DNA from: Streptomyces akebiae
GTDB lineage: Bacteria; Actinomycetota; Actinomycetes; Streptomycetales; Streptomycetaceae
Assembly: GCF_019599145.1 (NCBI RefSeq)
Contig: NZ_CP080647.1
Span: 4,464,001-4,528,000 of the forward strand
Reading direction: 5' to 3'
DNA: 64,000 bases
Shown: piece after piece, positions 24,349-33,021 of the stretch
Layout of the letters: every line of letters begins with the position of its first letter
Position numbering within the stretch: position 1 is the first letter of the stretch
Notes under the pieces: model-generated
Told to the model about the DNA's origin: nothing
What the model saw: only the letters and a program-made list of their open reading frames with translations
Databases searched by the model: none
Position numbers and translations under genes: made by a program

Positions 24349-24524
24349 AGCCACCCCCGTCGTTCTTCCGGTCCCAACGCCCGGAGGACCGCTGATCGTT
24401 CCACATGAACCCGACGTCCCCCTTGTGGGTGGCGGAGACCGGGACGGGGAGGGCGTGATCCGGAGCAAGGGCGCGAGACGGCGTACGGAGCGAGGGAGAT
24501 GTGCGCGCCGGCGTGTGTGCCGAA

Positions 24525-24558
24525 GCGGACGGGTGCGGTGAGGCGGACGGGTGCGGTG
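24525..24558. repeat. 18-bp direct repeat (2 copies)
   Basis: GCGGACGGGTGCGGTGAG and an adjacent second copy (first 16 bases) lie in the 241-bp gap between nth and the NUDIX gene. A minor tandem duplication of unknown meaning. The rest of the gap shows no gene. Confidence 0.5.
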
Positions 24559-24589
24559 GTGTGCGTGTCCGGGCGCCCGGTGCGGTCCG

Positions 24590-25675
24590 TCATCCGGCGG
24601 CTCCGAGGGGCGGGGCCGGGATGCCGCCCGCGTCCAGGTAGGACTGCGGAGGCTTGAGGCGCTGGCCGGGGAAACCGCCCTTCTCGTACTTCAGCAGCTT
24701 CCTGGCCTTCTCCGGGTCCGTCTCACCCTCGCCGAACGCCGGGCAGAGCGGGGCGATGGGGCAGGCGCCGCAGGCCGGTTTGCGGGCGTGGCAGATACGG
24801 CGGCCGTGGAAGATCACGTGGTGCGACAGCATCGTCCACTCGCTCTTCGGGAAGAGCGCGCCGACGGCGGCCTCGATCTTGTCCGGGTCGGTCGCCTCGG
24901 TCCATCGCCAGCGCCGTACGAGCCGTTGGAAGTGGGTGTCCACGGTGATGCCGGGGCGGCCGAAGGCGTTGCCCAGCACGACGAAGGCGGTCTTGCGGCC
25001 CACGCCGGGCAGCTTGACGAGATCTTCCAGACGACCGGGGACCTCGCCGCCGTGGTTGTCCACCAGGGCCTTCGACAGGCCCATCACCGACTTCGTCTTG
25101 GCACGGAAGAACCCGCAGGGTCGCAGGATCTCCTCGACCTCCTGCGGGTCGGCCGCGGCCAGGTCCTCGGGGGTGGGGTACTTCGCGAAGAGCGCCGGTG
25201 TCGTCTGGTTGACCCGCAGGTCGGTCGTCTGCGCGGACAGGACCGTCGCCACGATCAGCTGGAAGGAGTTCTCGAAGTCCAGCTCCGGGTGCGCGTACGG
25301 ATACACCTCGGCGAGTTCGCGATTGATGCGACGGGCACGGCGGACGAGGGCCGTCCGGGACTCGGGCTTGACCGCCGGGACCTTTCTCCGGGTCGAGGGA
25401 GCCCCTCGCGTCACGGCCGCCTTCGCCTCTGCCGCCTCTGCCGCCTTCCGGGCGGTGGCGGCCTTCTTCACCGGGGCCGCTTTCCTCACCGGAGCCGCTT
25501 TCGCCGGGGCCGTGGTCTTCCGGGCGGGATTCTCCGCCGCTGATGGATCGGACACCTTCGTCGCCTTTGCCGTTTTGTTCGCTCCCGTGGGGCCCTGTTC
25601 GCCCACAGCGGAATCGCGCCGTACAACCACCCGCCCAGCCCCCTCGGCCCGTGCTCTCACCGGCGTTTTGGACAC
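24590..25675 (-). CDS. nth: Endonuclease III with Lys/Ala-rich N-terminal extension
   Basis: 361 residues. The catalytic core from about residue 105 is a standard HhH-GPD glycosylase/AP lyase: LPGVGRKTA carries the catalytic Lys, [12 protein letters not shown] the catalytic Asp, and [17 protein letters not shown] holds the 4Fe-4S cluster cysteines (C-x6-C-x2-C-x5-C). The first ~100 residues are a Lys/Ala/Pro-rich, histone-H1-like tail ([19 protein letters not shown]) that may increase DNA affinity. It removes oxidised pyrimidines. It is divergent from crp across 206 bp. Confidence 0.95.
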   Translation of the reverse strand: MSKTPVRARAEGAGRVVVRRDSAVGEQGPTGANKTAKATKVSDPSAAENPARKTTAPAKAAPVRKAAPVKKAATARKAAEAAEAKAAVTRGAPSTRRKVPAVKPESRTALVRRARRINRELAEVYPYAHPELDFENSFQLIVATVLSAQTTDLRVNQTTPALFAKYPTPEDLAAADPQEVEEILRPCGFFRAKTKSVMGLSKALVDNHGGEVPGRLEDLVKLPGVGRKTAFVVLGNAFGRPGITVDTHFQRLVRRWRWTEATDPDKIEAAVGALFPKSEWTMLSHHVIFHGRRICHARKPACGACPIAPLCPAFGEGETDPEKARKLLKYEKGGFPGQRLKPPQSYLDAGGIPAPPLGAAG

Positions 25676-25777
25676 CCGGCCAGCCTAAAGCCCGGCACCG
25701 ACATCCGCCCCGGGCCCAGAAGATCGGCCCCCAATTGGACCCCTGACGCATACCCCGGGACATGTGTGCGGCATCCT

Positions 25778-25791
25778 TGTGACAGATCACA
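25778..25791. promoter_or_regulatory. Crp-like palindrome upstream of crp
   Basis: TGTGACAGATCACA has perfect TGTGA/TCACA half-sites but a 4-bp centre instead of the 6 bp of the E. coli CRP consensus. It lies 90 bp upstream of crp, in the nth-crp divergent region, so autoregulation is plausible. The shortened spacer makes the assignment uncertain. Confidence 0.5.
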
Positions 25792-25881
25792 CTGTTTGGA
25801 CCGTCCGGCAAGATGGGGAACACGGTCCCCTGGTAGTACGGGGAGCAAGATCCCCTGAGCAGGTCGACAAGGAGAGAACTC

Positions 25882-26556
25882 GTGGACGACGTTCTGCGGC
25901 GCGCCCCGCTCTTCGCGGCGCTCGATGACGAGCAGGCCGCGGAGCTCCGCGCCTCCATGAGTGAGGTGACCCTCGCGCGCGGTGACGCTCTGTTCCACGA
26001 GGGCGACCCGGGTGACCGCCTTTATGTGGTCACCGAGGGCAAGGTGAAGCTGCACCGCGCCTCGCCCGACGGCCGCGAGAACATGCTGGCCGTGCTCGGC
26101 CCCGGTGAGCTGATCGGCGAGCTGTCGCTGTTCGACCCCGGTCCGCGGACGGCGACGGCCTCGGCGCTGACCGAGGTCAAGCTGCTGGGCCTCGGCCACG
26201 GTGACCTCCAGCCGTGGCTGAACGCGCGGCCCGAGGTGGCGGCGGCGCTGCTGCGCGCGGTCGCGCGGCGGCTGCGCAAGACCAACGACCAGATGTCCGA
26301 CCTGGTGTTCTCGGACGTGCCCGGGCGGGTCGCTCGTGCGCTGCTGGATCTTTCCCGCCGGTTCGGGGTGCAGTCGGAGGAAGGCATCCATGTGGTGCAC
26401 GACCTCACCCAGGAGGAGCTGGCGCAGCTCGTGGGCGCGTCCCGGGAGACCGTGAACAAGGCGCTGGCGGACTTCGCGCAGCGCGGGTGGCTGCGCCTGG
26501 AGGCGCGCGCGGTCATCCTGCTGGACGTGGAGCGACTGGCCAAGCGGTCTCGCTGA
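25882..26556 (+). CDS. crp: Crp/Fnr-family regulator Crp
   Basis: 224 residues from GTG 25882, which has AAGGAGAGAACTC upstream. The N-terminal cyclic-nucleotide-binding barrel includes the phosphate-binding cassette region PGELIGELSLFDPGPRTATA. A long dimer helix follows, then a C-terminal winged helix with recognition motif TQEELAQLVGASRETVNKAL. It matches Streptomyces Crp, a global regulator of germination, development and antibiotic production. It is monocistronic, convergent with the MBL operon. Confidence 0.96.
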   Translation: MDDVLRRAPLFAALDDEQAAELRASMSEVTLARGDALFHEGDPGDRLYVVTEGKVKLHRASPDGRENMLAVLGPGELIGELSLFDPGPRTATASALTEVKLLGLGHGDLQPWLNARPEVAAALLRAVARRLRKTNDQMSDLVFSDVPGRVARALLDLSRRFGVQSEEGIHVVHDLTQEELAQLVGASRETVNKALADFAQRGWLRLEARAVILLDVERLAKRSR

Positions 26557-26661
26557 CGCGGGGCCGGCGGTACACCGGTTCCGCCAGGTACGTCAGGCCG
26601 TGGTCGCTGCGGCCACCCGTACGCCGATGGGGTTCGTCTCGTTTCTCGGGGCGGGCCCCCT

Positions 26662-26703
26662 CTTGTCGTGTCCAGAAGCGCCCTTGTCGTGTCCAGAGGC
26701 GCC
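26662..26703. repeat. 21-bp tandem repeat (2 copies, one mismatch)
   Basis: CTTGTCGTGTCCAGAAGCGCC is followed directly by a copy with G for A at position 16. It lies in the 273-bp convergent gap between crp and the MBL gene, which otherwise contains only short GC-rich palindromes and no gene. Confidence 0.6.
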
Positions 26704-26829
26704 GCGACGCGCTCTCGGCCCCCTGGAAGCGCCTGGGAGGGGCCCCTGGGGCCCGCGAGGGCACGGAGGCCCGGTGTGACACCCCGGGTGCCCTGAAGCC
26801 CGGAGGCGGGCGCTCAGGCTCGGGAGCGG

Positions 26830-27660
26830 TCAGATCAGGCCGTGTTCGGTCAGATACTCCAGCTGTGCCCGAACCGAGAGTTCCGCGGCGGGCCAGAGGG
26901 AGCGGTCCACGTCCGCGTAGACGCGGGCGACCACCTCGCCCGGGGTGCGGTGACCGTTCTCGACGGCCGTCTCGACCTGCGCCAGCCGGTGGGCGCGGTG
27001 GGCGAGATAGAACTCGACGGCACCCTGGGCGTCCTCCAGGACGGGGCCGTGGCCGGGGAGGACGGTGTGGACGCCGTCGTCGACCGTGAGGGACCTGAGG
27101 CGGCGCAGGGAGTCGAGATAGTCGCCGAGACGACCGTCGGGGTGGGCCACGACGGTCGTGCCGCGGCCCAAAACGGTGTCACCGGTCAGGACGGCCCGGT
27201 CGGCCGGGATGTGGAAGCAGAGCGAGTCGGAGGTGTGGCCCGGGGTCGGGACGACACGGAGTTCCAGGCCGCCGAGCGCGATGACGTCACCCGTGCCCAG
27301 TCCCTCGTCGCCGAGCCGCAGCGTCGGGTCCAGGGCCCGTACGTTCGTCCCGGTCAGCTCGGCGAAGCGGGCGGCGCCCTCGGCGTGGTCGGGGTGGCCG
27401 TGCGTGAGCAGGGTCAGCGCGATGCGCCGGCCGGTCTTCTCCGCCGTGTCGACGACGTTGCGCAGATGAGCGTCGTGCAGCGGACCGGGATCGATCACGA
27501 CGGCGAGTTCGGAGTCCGGTTCGGAGACGATCCAGGTGTTGGTGCCGTCCAGCGTCATCACCGAGGCGTTCGGCGCGAGCACGTTGACGGCGCGCGCCGT
27601 GGCGGGGCCGGACAGGACACCGCCCCTGGGCTGGCCGGGAAGGGCTGCTGCGTCGGTCAT
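26830..27660 (-). CDS. MBL-fold metallo-hydrolase (LACTB2-like)
   Basis: 276 residues from ATG 27660. The zinc motif THGHPDH is followed by PTPGHTSDS and LTGDTVLGRG, all ligands of a binuclear site. The C-terminal helical part (EFYLAHRAHRLAQVETAVEN) is typical of the glyoxalase-II/LACTB2 group, some of which are endoribonucleases. It is the last gene of a leftward series DUF4177, RidA, NUDIX, MBL. An in-frame extension upstream of 27660 looks non-coding. Confidence 0.9.
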   Translation of the reverse strand: MTDAAALPGQPRGGVLSGPATARAVNVLAPNASVMTLDGTNTWIVSEPDSELAVVIDPGPLHDAHLRNVVDTAEKTGRRIALTLLTHGHPDHAEGAARFAELTGTNVRALDPTLRLGDEGLGTGDVIALGGLELRVVPTPGHTSDSLCFHIPADRAVLTGDTVLGRGTTVVAHPDGRLGDYLDSLRRLRSLTVDDGVHTVLPGHGPVLEDAQGAVEFYLAHRAHRLAQVETAVENGHRTPGEVVARVYADVDRSLWPAAELSVRAQLEYLTEHGLI

Positions 27661-27808
27661 GCGGAGGGGCCTTCCAGCGGGATGGGAGGAGTGCCGCGGT
27701 GTCGGCCGCGGGCGGGCGCGGCGTCCCGGCGCCCGCACGGCGGTGCGGGGAACGCGGGCGGATCCTCGGGCCGGCCGCTCGACCGGCTCGGGAGGGCTGT
27801 CGCCGCGG

Positions 27809-28678
27809 TCATGTGGGGTCTCCGGCGGCCGGAACACGCTTGGTGAACTCGTCGTGGCCCGGCCAGGAGAGGATCACGTCGTCGTTCTCCAGGCGGGCCC
27901 GAGCGAGGACGGGTGTCAGGTCGCGGGCGGGTGCGGCGGCGAGCGCGGCGGCGGCCGAGTCGTACTCCGCGAGCCGGCGCAGGGTGGCGATGGTGGGCGG
28001 CATCATCATCAGCTCGCCCTTGTCGTAGCCGTCCGCCGCGTCCCGGGGGCGGATCCACACCGTGCGGTCGGCCTCCGTGGAGGCGTTGCGGGTGCGCTGG
28101 CCCTGCGGGAGGGCGGCCACGAAGAACCAGGTGTCGTAGCGGCGGGCCTCGAACTCCGGGGTGATCCAGCGCGCCCAGGCGCCGAGGAGATCGGAGCGCA
28201 GGACCAGCCCCCGGCGTTCCAGGAACTCGGCGAAGGACAGTTCCCGGGCGGCCACCGCGGCACGGTCGGCCTCCCAGTCGTCGCCCGTGGTGTCCCCGAT
28301 CACGGTGTCGGGGCTCGGCCCGGCGAGCAGGACGCCCGCCTCCTCGTACGTCTCCCGGACGGCCGCGCAGACGATGGCCTGGGCGTCGGTCTCGTCGACA
28401 CCGAGGCGGGACGCCCACCACGCGCGCGTGGGGCCCGCCCAGCGGATCTGGTGGTCGTCGTCGCGGGGGTCCACCCCGCCGCCCGGATACGCGTACGCGC
28501 CTCCGGCGAAGGCCATGGAGGCGCGTCTGCGCAGCATGTGCACGACCGGGGTGTCGGCCGTGTCCTTGAGCAGCATGACGGTGGCGGCCCGCCTGGGGGT
28601 CACCGGTGTCAGCGTGCCGGCCGCGAGTGCGCGGATGCGGTCCGGCCACTCGGCTGGGTACCACTGCCCGTTTGCCAT
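27809..28678 (-). CDS. NUDIX hydrolase (NUDT19-like)
   Basis: 289 residues. The NUDIX box is split by an insertion: FAGGAYAYPGGGVDPRDDDH precedes, and the catalytic helix is AAVRETYEEAGVLL, with REX2EEXG retained. This wide spacing resembles the NUDT19/RP2p group acting on CoA esters. It lies 61 bp downstream of ridA and 148 bp upstream of the MBL gene on the same strand. Confidence 0.88.
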   Translation of the reverse strand: MANGQWYPAEWPDRIRALAAGTLTPVTPRRAATVMLLKDTADTPVVHMLRRRASMAFAGGAYAYPGGGVDPRDDDHQIRWAGPTRAWWASRLGVDETDAQAIVCAAVRETYEEAGVLLAGPSPDTVIGDTTGDDWEADRAAVAARELSFAEFLERRGLVLRSDLLGAWARWITPEFEARRYDTWFFVAALPQGQRTRNASTEADRTVWIRPRDAADGYDKGELMMMPPTIATLRRLAEYDSAAAALAAAPARDLTPVLARARLENDDVILSWPGHDEFTKRVPAAGDPT

Positions 28679-28739
28679 GGGCGGAGGCTAACTCGTAACG
28701 GGCTGATGTTCGAGTGAGCCTCCGCGATCTTGGTGGCGG

Positions 28740-29207
28740 TCAGGCTTCGGTGAGCTCCACCTGGAGTTCCACCTCGACCGGCGCGTCCAGAGGCAGGACC
28801 GCCACACCGACCGCGCTGCGCGCGTGGACGCCCCTGTCGCCGAAGACGGCGCCGAGGAGTTCGCTCGCGCCGTTCAGTACGGCGGGCTGGCCGGTGAAGT
28901 CGGAGGCCGAGGCCACGAAGCCGACGACCTTCACCACGCGCGCGACCCGGTCCAGGTCGCCCGCCACGGACTTGACTGCGGCGAGCGCGTTCAGCGCACA
29001 GGTACGGGCGAGCTCCTTGGCCTCCTCGGGGGTGACCTCGGCGCCGACCTTGCCGGTGACGGGCAGCTTGCCGTCCACCATGGGCAGCTGCCCGGCGGTG
29101 TACACGTACACGCCGGACTGGACGGCCGGCTGGTACGCGGCGAGCGGCGGGACGACCTCGGGCAGCCTCAGCCCGAGTTCCACGAGCTTCGCTTCGACGG
29201 CGCTCAC
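28740..29207 (-). CDS. RidA-family protein (enamine/imine deaminase)
   Basis: 155 residues from GTG 29207. The RidA/YjgF fold is shown by YTAGQLPMVDGKLPVTGKVG and ARSAVGVAVLPLDAPVEVEL, with the conserved Arg of the ligand site in HARSAVG. It hydrolyses reactive enamines or imines, or binds small metabolites, probably as a cytoplasmic trimer. The start overlaps the DUF4177 stop (GTGA), so both are co-translated. Confidence 0.9.
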   Translation of the reverse strand: MSAVEAKLVELGLRLPEVVPPLAAYQPAVQSGVYVYTAGQLPMVDGKLPVTGKVGAEVTPEEAKELARTCALNALAAVKSVAGDLDRVARVVKVVGFVASASDFTGQPAVLNGASELLGAVFGDRGVHARSAVGVAVLPLDAPVEVELQVELTEA

Positions 29208-29362
29208 GGCTTGGGCCGCTTCAGGTAGGCCACCAGCTGCTCGGGGTTGTTCGGCCCGGGCACGACCTGGACGAGCTCCCAGCCGTCCTCGCCCCAGGTG
29301 TCCAGAATCTGCTTCGTGGCATGGACGAGCAGCGGCACGGTTGCGTATTCCCACTTGGTCAT
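29204..29362 (-). CDS. DUF4177 small protein, 52 residues
   Basis: MTKWEYATVPLLVHATKQ starts a 52-residue protein with the DUF4177 pattern, including ILDTWGEDGWELVQVVP and a C-terminal basic end. No ribosome site is present. TAAAGT lies 8-13 nt upstream of the ATG, so the message may be leaderless. It heads the leftward ridA/NUDIX/MBL run. Function unknown. Confidence 0.85.
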   Translation of the reverse strand: MTKWEYATVPLLVHATKQILDTWGEDGWELVQVVPGPNNPEQLVAYLKRPKP

Positions 29363-29540
29363 GTGGCCGACTTTATCCGCTGCCCGGCCGCCGTCCGGCA
29401 CCGGTTCCTCGCCGTCCGGCACGGGTTTCCGTCGCCGTCCCGGTGGGCGTGACGACCTGGGCGGGCGGGCAGGAGCACCCAGGAGCGTGGGCCGCGCGTG
29501 GGCCGACAGGTGGGGGGCCGACAGGCGAGGAGGGCACAAG

Positions 29541-29549
29541 TTGTCCACA
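29541..29549 (+). promoter_or_regulatory. Perfect DnaA-box consensus
   Basis: TTGTCCACA matches the Streptomyces DnaA-box consensus exactly. It lies 44 bp upstream of the GTG of the first ArsA-like gene, roughly where a -35 region would be, so DnaA could influence that promoter. A chance match is possible. Confidence 0.4.
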
Positions 29550-29592
29550 GCCTCCCGCGTATGCCGCGCGCGGACTGGTTAGGCTCGAATAC

Positions 29593-30570
29593 GTGAGCAG
29601 GCTCCAGGTCGTCAGCGGCAAGGGCGGGACCGGAAAGACCACGGTCGCCGCCGCACTCGCGCTCGCCCTCGCGACCGAGGGGAAGCGCACCCTCCTGGTC
29701 GAGGTCGAGGGCAGACAGGGCATCGCACAGCTCTTCGAGGCGGAGGCACTGCCGTACGAAGAGCGGAAGATCGCGGTGGCCCCCGGGGGCGGGGAGGTGT
29801 ACGCGCTGGCCATCGACCCCGAACTGGCCCTGTTGGACTACCTCCAGATGTTCTACAAGCTCGGCGGGGCGGGCCGGGCCCTGAAGAAACTCGGTGCCAT
29901 CGACTTCGCCACCACCATCGCGCCCGGTCTCCGGGACGTACTGCTGACGGGCAAGGCCTGCGAGGCGGTGCGCCGCAAGGAGAAGAGCGGGCGGTTCACG
30001 TACGACTACGTGGTGATGGACGCGCCGCCCACCGGGCGCATCACCCGCTTCCTGAACGTCAACGACGAGGTGGCGGGCCTCGCGAAGATCGGCCCGATAC
30101 ACAATCAGGCCCAGGCCGTCATGCGGGTCCTGAAGTCCTCCGAGACGGCCGTGCACCTGGTGACTCTGCTGGAGGAGATGCCCGTCCAGGAGACGGCGGA
30201 CGGCATCGCCGAGCTGCGGGCCGCGAATCTGCCGGTGGGGCGGATCATCGTCAACATGGTGCGGCCGGAGGTGCTGGACGCCGACGAGCTGGAGTTCGCG
30301 CGCGCGGTGCCCCGTACGGCCGTCGCCAAGTCCCTGTCCACGGCGGGCCTGGGCGGCGCGCGGCGCGGCGGCAACGCCGAACGGCTGGTGGAGCCGCTGC
30401 TCGTGCAGGCCGAGGAGTACGCCGAGCGGTACACCCTGGAGCACGAACAGCGGTCGGTACTGGGCGAGCTGGGCCTGCCGCTGCACGAACTGCCGCTGCT
30501 CGCCGAGGGCATGGACCTCGCGGGCCTGTACGAACTCGCCACGGAACTGCGTCAGCAAGGGATCTCATGA
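29593..30570 (+). CDS. ArsA-like ATPase, first of a pair
   Basis: 325 residues starting at GTG 29593. Its A-type P-loop is SGKGGTGKTT at residues 8-17, with the later YVVMDAPPTGRI as Walker B region. It belongs to the Get3/ArsA SIMIBI NTPases but is single-domain, and no arsenic genes are nearby. TAGGCT at 29580-29585 lies 7 nt upstream with no ribosome site, consistent with leaderless expression. It is coupled by ATGA to a second ArsA-like ATPase; the two may act as a heterodimer. Such pairs sit beside wblA in Streptomyces. Confidence 0.9.
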   Translation: MSRLQVVSGKGGTGKTTVAAALALALATEGKRTLLVEVEGRQGIAQLFEAEALPYEERKIAVAPGGGEVYALAIDPELALLDYLQMFYKLGGAGRALKKLGAIDFATTIAPGLRDVLLTGKACEAVRRKEKSGRFTYDYVVMDAPPTGRITRFLNVNDEVAGLAKIGPIHNQAQAVMRVLKSSETAVHLVTLLEEMPVQETADGIAELRAANLPVGRIIVNMVRPEVLDADELEFARAVPRTAVAKSLSTAGLGGARRGGNAERLVEPLLVQAEEYAERYTLEHEQRSVLGELGLPLHELPLLAEGMDLAGLYELATELRQQGIS

Positions 30571-31940
30571 CTCCGGACCCGGCCGCCTCGCGCGACGCGG
30601 CGCACGACCACGCCTCGGACCTCGACCACGCCCTGACCCAGGCGCCCGACGGACATCGCGTGATCAGCTCGACCCGGCCGCTGGCCGTCGACCCCCTGCT
30701 GGACGACCCGCGGACCCGCATCGTGGTGTGCTGCGGCGCCGGCGGTGTGGGCAAGACGACCACGGCGGCCGCCCTCGGACTCCGGGCCGCCGAGCGCGGC
30801 CGCAAGGTGGTCGTGCTCACCATCGACCCGGCCCGGCGGCTCGCCCAGTCCATGGGCATCGACTCGCTGGACAACACCCCGCGCCGGGTGAAGGGCATCG
30901 ACGGGGACGGCGAACTGCACGCCATGATGCTCGACATGAAGCGCACCTTCGACGAGATCGTCGAGGCGCACGCGGACCCCGACCGGGCCTCCGCCATCCT
31001 GAGCAATCCCTTCTACCAGTCGCTCTCGGCGGGCTTCGCGGGCACGCAGGAGTACATGGCGATGGAGAAGCTGGGCCAGCTGCGGTCCCGTGACGAGTGG
31101 GACCTGATCGTCGTCGACACCCCGCCGTCGCGTTCGGCGCTGGACTTCCTGGACGCACCGAAGCGGCTGGGTTCGTTCCTGGACGGCAAGCTGATCCGGG
31201 TGCTGCTGGCGCCCGCGAAGGTCGGCGGGCGGGCCGGGATGAAGTTCCTGAACGTCGGCATGTCGATGATGACGGGCGCCCTGGGCAAGCTGCTCGGCGG
31301 TCAACTGCTCAGGGACGTGCAGACGTTCGTGGCCGCCATGGACTCCATGTTCGGCGGCTTCCGTACGCGCGCCGACGCCACGTACAAGCTGCTCCAGGCA
31401 CCCGGCACGGCCTTCCTGGTGGTGGCGGCGCCGGAGCGGGACGCGTTGCGTGAGGCGGCGTACTTCGTGGAGCGGCTGGCGGCCGAGGACATGCCACTGG
31501 CGGGACTGGTGCTCAACCGTGTCCATGGCAGCGGCGCGGCCCAGCTGTCCGCCGAGCGCGCGCTCGCCGCCGCTGAAAATCTTGACGAGCCCCGCATTGT
31601 GGATCAGATGGACGGGAAAGCAGTTCGTAACTCTCCCGACACGTACGACAGTTCAGCCAGTCCGGAATCTCCCGCAACGACCGGTCCGCAGGACGGCTCC
31701 CCCGCCCCGGACCTGACGGTGGAACAACTCACGTCCGGCCTGCTCAGACTGCATGCCGAGCGGATGCGTCTGCTCTCCCGGGAACAGCGCACGCGTGACC
31801 GCTTCACCGCGCTTCATCCCGAGGTGCCCGTGGCCGAAGTGGCCGCGCTGCCCGGTGATGTCCACGACCTGGCGGGTCTGCGGGACATCGGGGACCGGCT
31901 CGCGGCCATAAGGCCGGAGTTGCCCACCTCCGACAACTGA
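30567..31940 (+). CDS. ArsA-like ATPase, second of a pair
   Basis: 457 residues. An N-terminal extension of ~50 residues precedes GAGGVGKTTT (P-loop near 57-66), then VLTIDPARRLAQSMG (ArsA switch I type) and LIVVDTPPSRSALDF (Walker B). The C-terminal third has a coiled, polar segment (LHAERMRLLSREQRTRDRFT). Its start overlaps the previous gene by 4 bp. It probably forms a complex with that partner. The cargo or client is unknown; tail-anchored protein insertion or metal export would be the family precedents. Confidence 0.9.
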   Translation: MTPDPAASRDAAHDHASDLDHALTQAPDGHRVISSTRPLAVDPLLDDPRTRIVVCCGAGGVGKTTTAAALGLRAAERGRKVVVLTIDPARRLAQSMGIDSLDNTPRRVKGIDGDGELHAMMLDMKRTFDEIVEAHADPDRASAILSNPFYQSLSAGFAGTQEYMAMEKLGQLRSRDEWDLIVVDTPPSRSALDFLDAPKRLGSFLDGKLIRVLLAPAKVGGRAGMKFLNVGMSMMTGALGKLLGGQLLRDVQTFVAAMDSMFGGFRTRADATYKLLQAPGTAFLVVAAPERDALREAAYFVERLAAEDMPLAGLVLNRVHGSGAAQLSAERALAAAENLDEPRIVDQMDGKAVRNSPDTYDSSASPESPATTGPQDGSPAPDLTVEQLTSGLLRLHAERMRLLSREQRTRDRFTALHPEVPVAEVAALPGDVHDLAGLRDIGDRLAAIRPELPTSDN

Positions 31941-31993
31941 CTGGCTGCCTGGCTGACTCACTGCATGCCTGCCTGCCTGCCTGGCTGGCTGGC
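31941..31993. repeat. Imperfect CTGC/CTGG tetranucleotide microsatellite
   Basis: Beginning at the stop of the second ArsA-like gene, the sequence is a run of CTGG and CTGC units with a few interruptions. Such simple repeats are prone to slippage. No gene lies in the 186-bp gap before wblA's stop. Confidence 0.7.
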
Positions 31994-32126
31994 GGAAGGC
32001 TGAGGAGCCGTCCGTGGCCAGAAGACCGATCCACGCCTCGGGGCACCCGAGAGCCGGCACACCTGCCCGACGCGCCGACACCTCAAGGGCGCCCTCGACC
32101 GACGTGGCCCGGAAGGGGCCTCGCTC

Positions 32127-32465
32127 TCAGCTCACCGCCGCGTAGTTCTCGTACATCTCGTCATCGTCGAGCGGCAGAATGCCCGCGCCACGCTCGTACT
32201 CCGTGCGCGCGGTCTCCAGCAGCCTGCGCCACGACGTGACGGTCGGTCGCCTGCGCAGCAGTGCGCGGCGCTCGCGCTCCGTCATTCCTCCCCACACGCC
32301 GAACTCGACGCGGTTGTCCAACGCGTCCGCCAGGCACTCCGTCCGCACCGGGCATCCGGTGCACACCGCCTTGGCCCTGTTCTGCGCTGCTCCTTGAACG
32401 AACAGTTCATCCGGATCGGTAGTGCGGCAGGCAGCCTGCGCACTCCAGTCGGTTACCCAGCCCAT
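32127..32465 (-). CDS. wblA: WhiB-like regulator WblA
   Basis: 112 residues from ATG 32465 (MGWVTDWSAQAACRTTDP). The four cluster ligands are the Cys in AACR and the cysteines of CTGCPVRTEC, followed by the G-V/I-W-GG turn (FGVWGGMTERER) and a basic helix ALLRRRPTV. WblA binds a 4Fe-4S cluster and represses antibiotic production while promoting sporulation. Its position next to ArsA-like ATPases and a class A PBP matches S. coelicolor. In-frame upstream starts (GTG 32522, ATG 32516) would add ~19 residues; the 112-residue form equals the known protein. Confidence 0.96.
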   Translation of the reverse strand: MGWVTDWSAQAACRTTDPDELFVQGAAQNRAKAVCTGCPVRTECLADALDNRVEFGVWGGMTERERRALLRRRPTVTSWRRLLETARTEYERGAGILPLDDDEMYENYAAVS

Positions 32466-33021
32466 ACCGGCGCCGTCCTCTCCCGAATCGAGGCTCCCCC
32501 ACGGCGGCAGCGGCATATTCACCGCCGCCAGTTGAGGACGTTACGGAAGGTGGGCACAGCGCAACACCCCCTTCGGGCCCAATCTTGAATGGCCCGAACG
32601 GACTATGCGTAAGCGGCAGATCACCCGCGGGAGTGACCTGAGGACATACGTGACTATCCCGTCAGAACGGGGCAGTTGACATGCGTCACAACGGACACCG
32701 AATGACACACGAGGTGGATTCGGACACGGCACCGGAAAAAAATCGTAAGAACGTCAGAACGATTCGGGCTCGCTGGACGTACTTGATACAAGGGCCTACG
32801 GCTGTGACAGTTGAGAGCAGCTTAGGCCAAGGCCTGCGCGCGTGTCCGGCGAATGAGAACGTAGACAACCGCTCATGTTCTCTTCTTCTGGTCACGCGTC
32901 GGCACCATCACGCCTCGGCGCCGTCGCACCGTGGGCAACGGATGTCACGATCCGGCACCCGTACCCCTCTGGACCCACCCGCTCCTTCGGAACGGTCATC
33001 GGTACGGATTAGGCTGCCCTC
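32466..33021. promoter_or_regulatory. Long divergent wblA/PBP promoter region
   Basis: About 500 bp without a gene. It contains AT-richer pieces and short inverted motifs such as TCACC-n7-AGTGA around 32620-32636, and must hold the wblA promoters, known from S. coelicolor to be targets of developmental regulators. At the PBP end, TAGGCT at 33010-33015 sits 6 nt before the ATG. I cannot assign specific regulator sites with confidence. Confidence 0.5.

Noticed and set aside
32600..32660. BldD operator upstream of wblA
   Set aside because: The TCACC...AGTGA halves are present but in the opposite order from the BldD consensus, so the match is not convincing.
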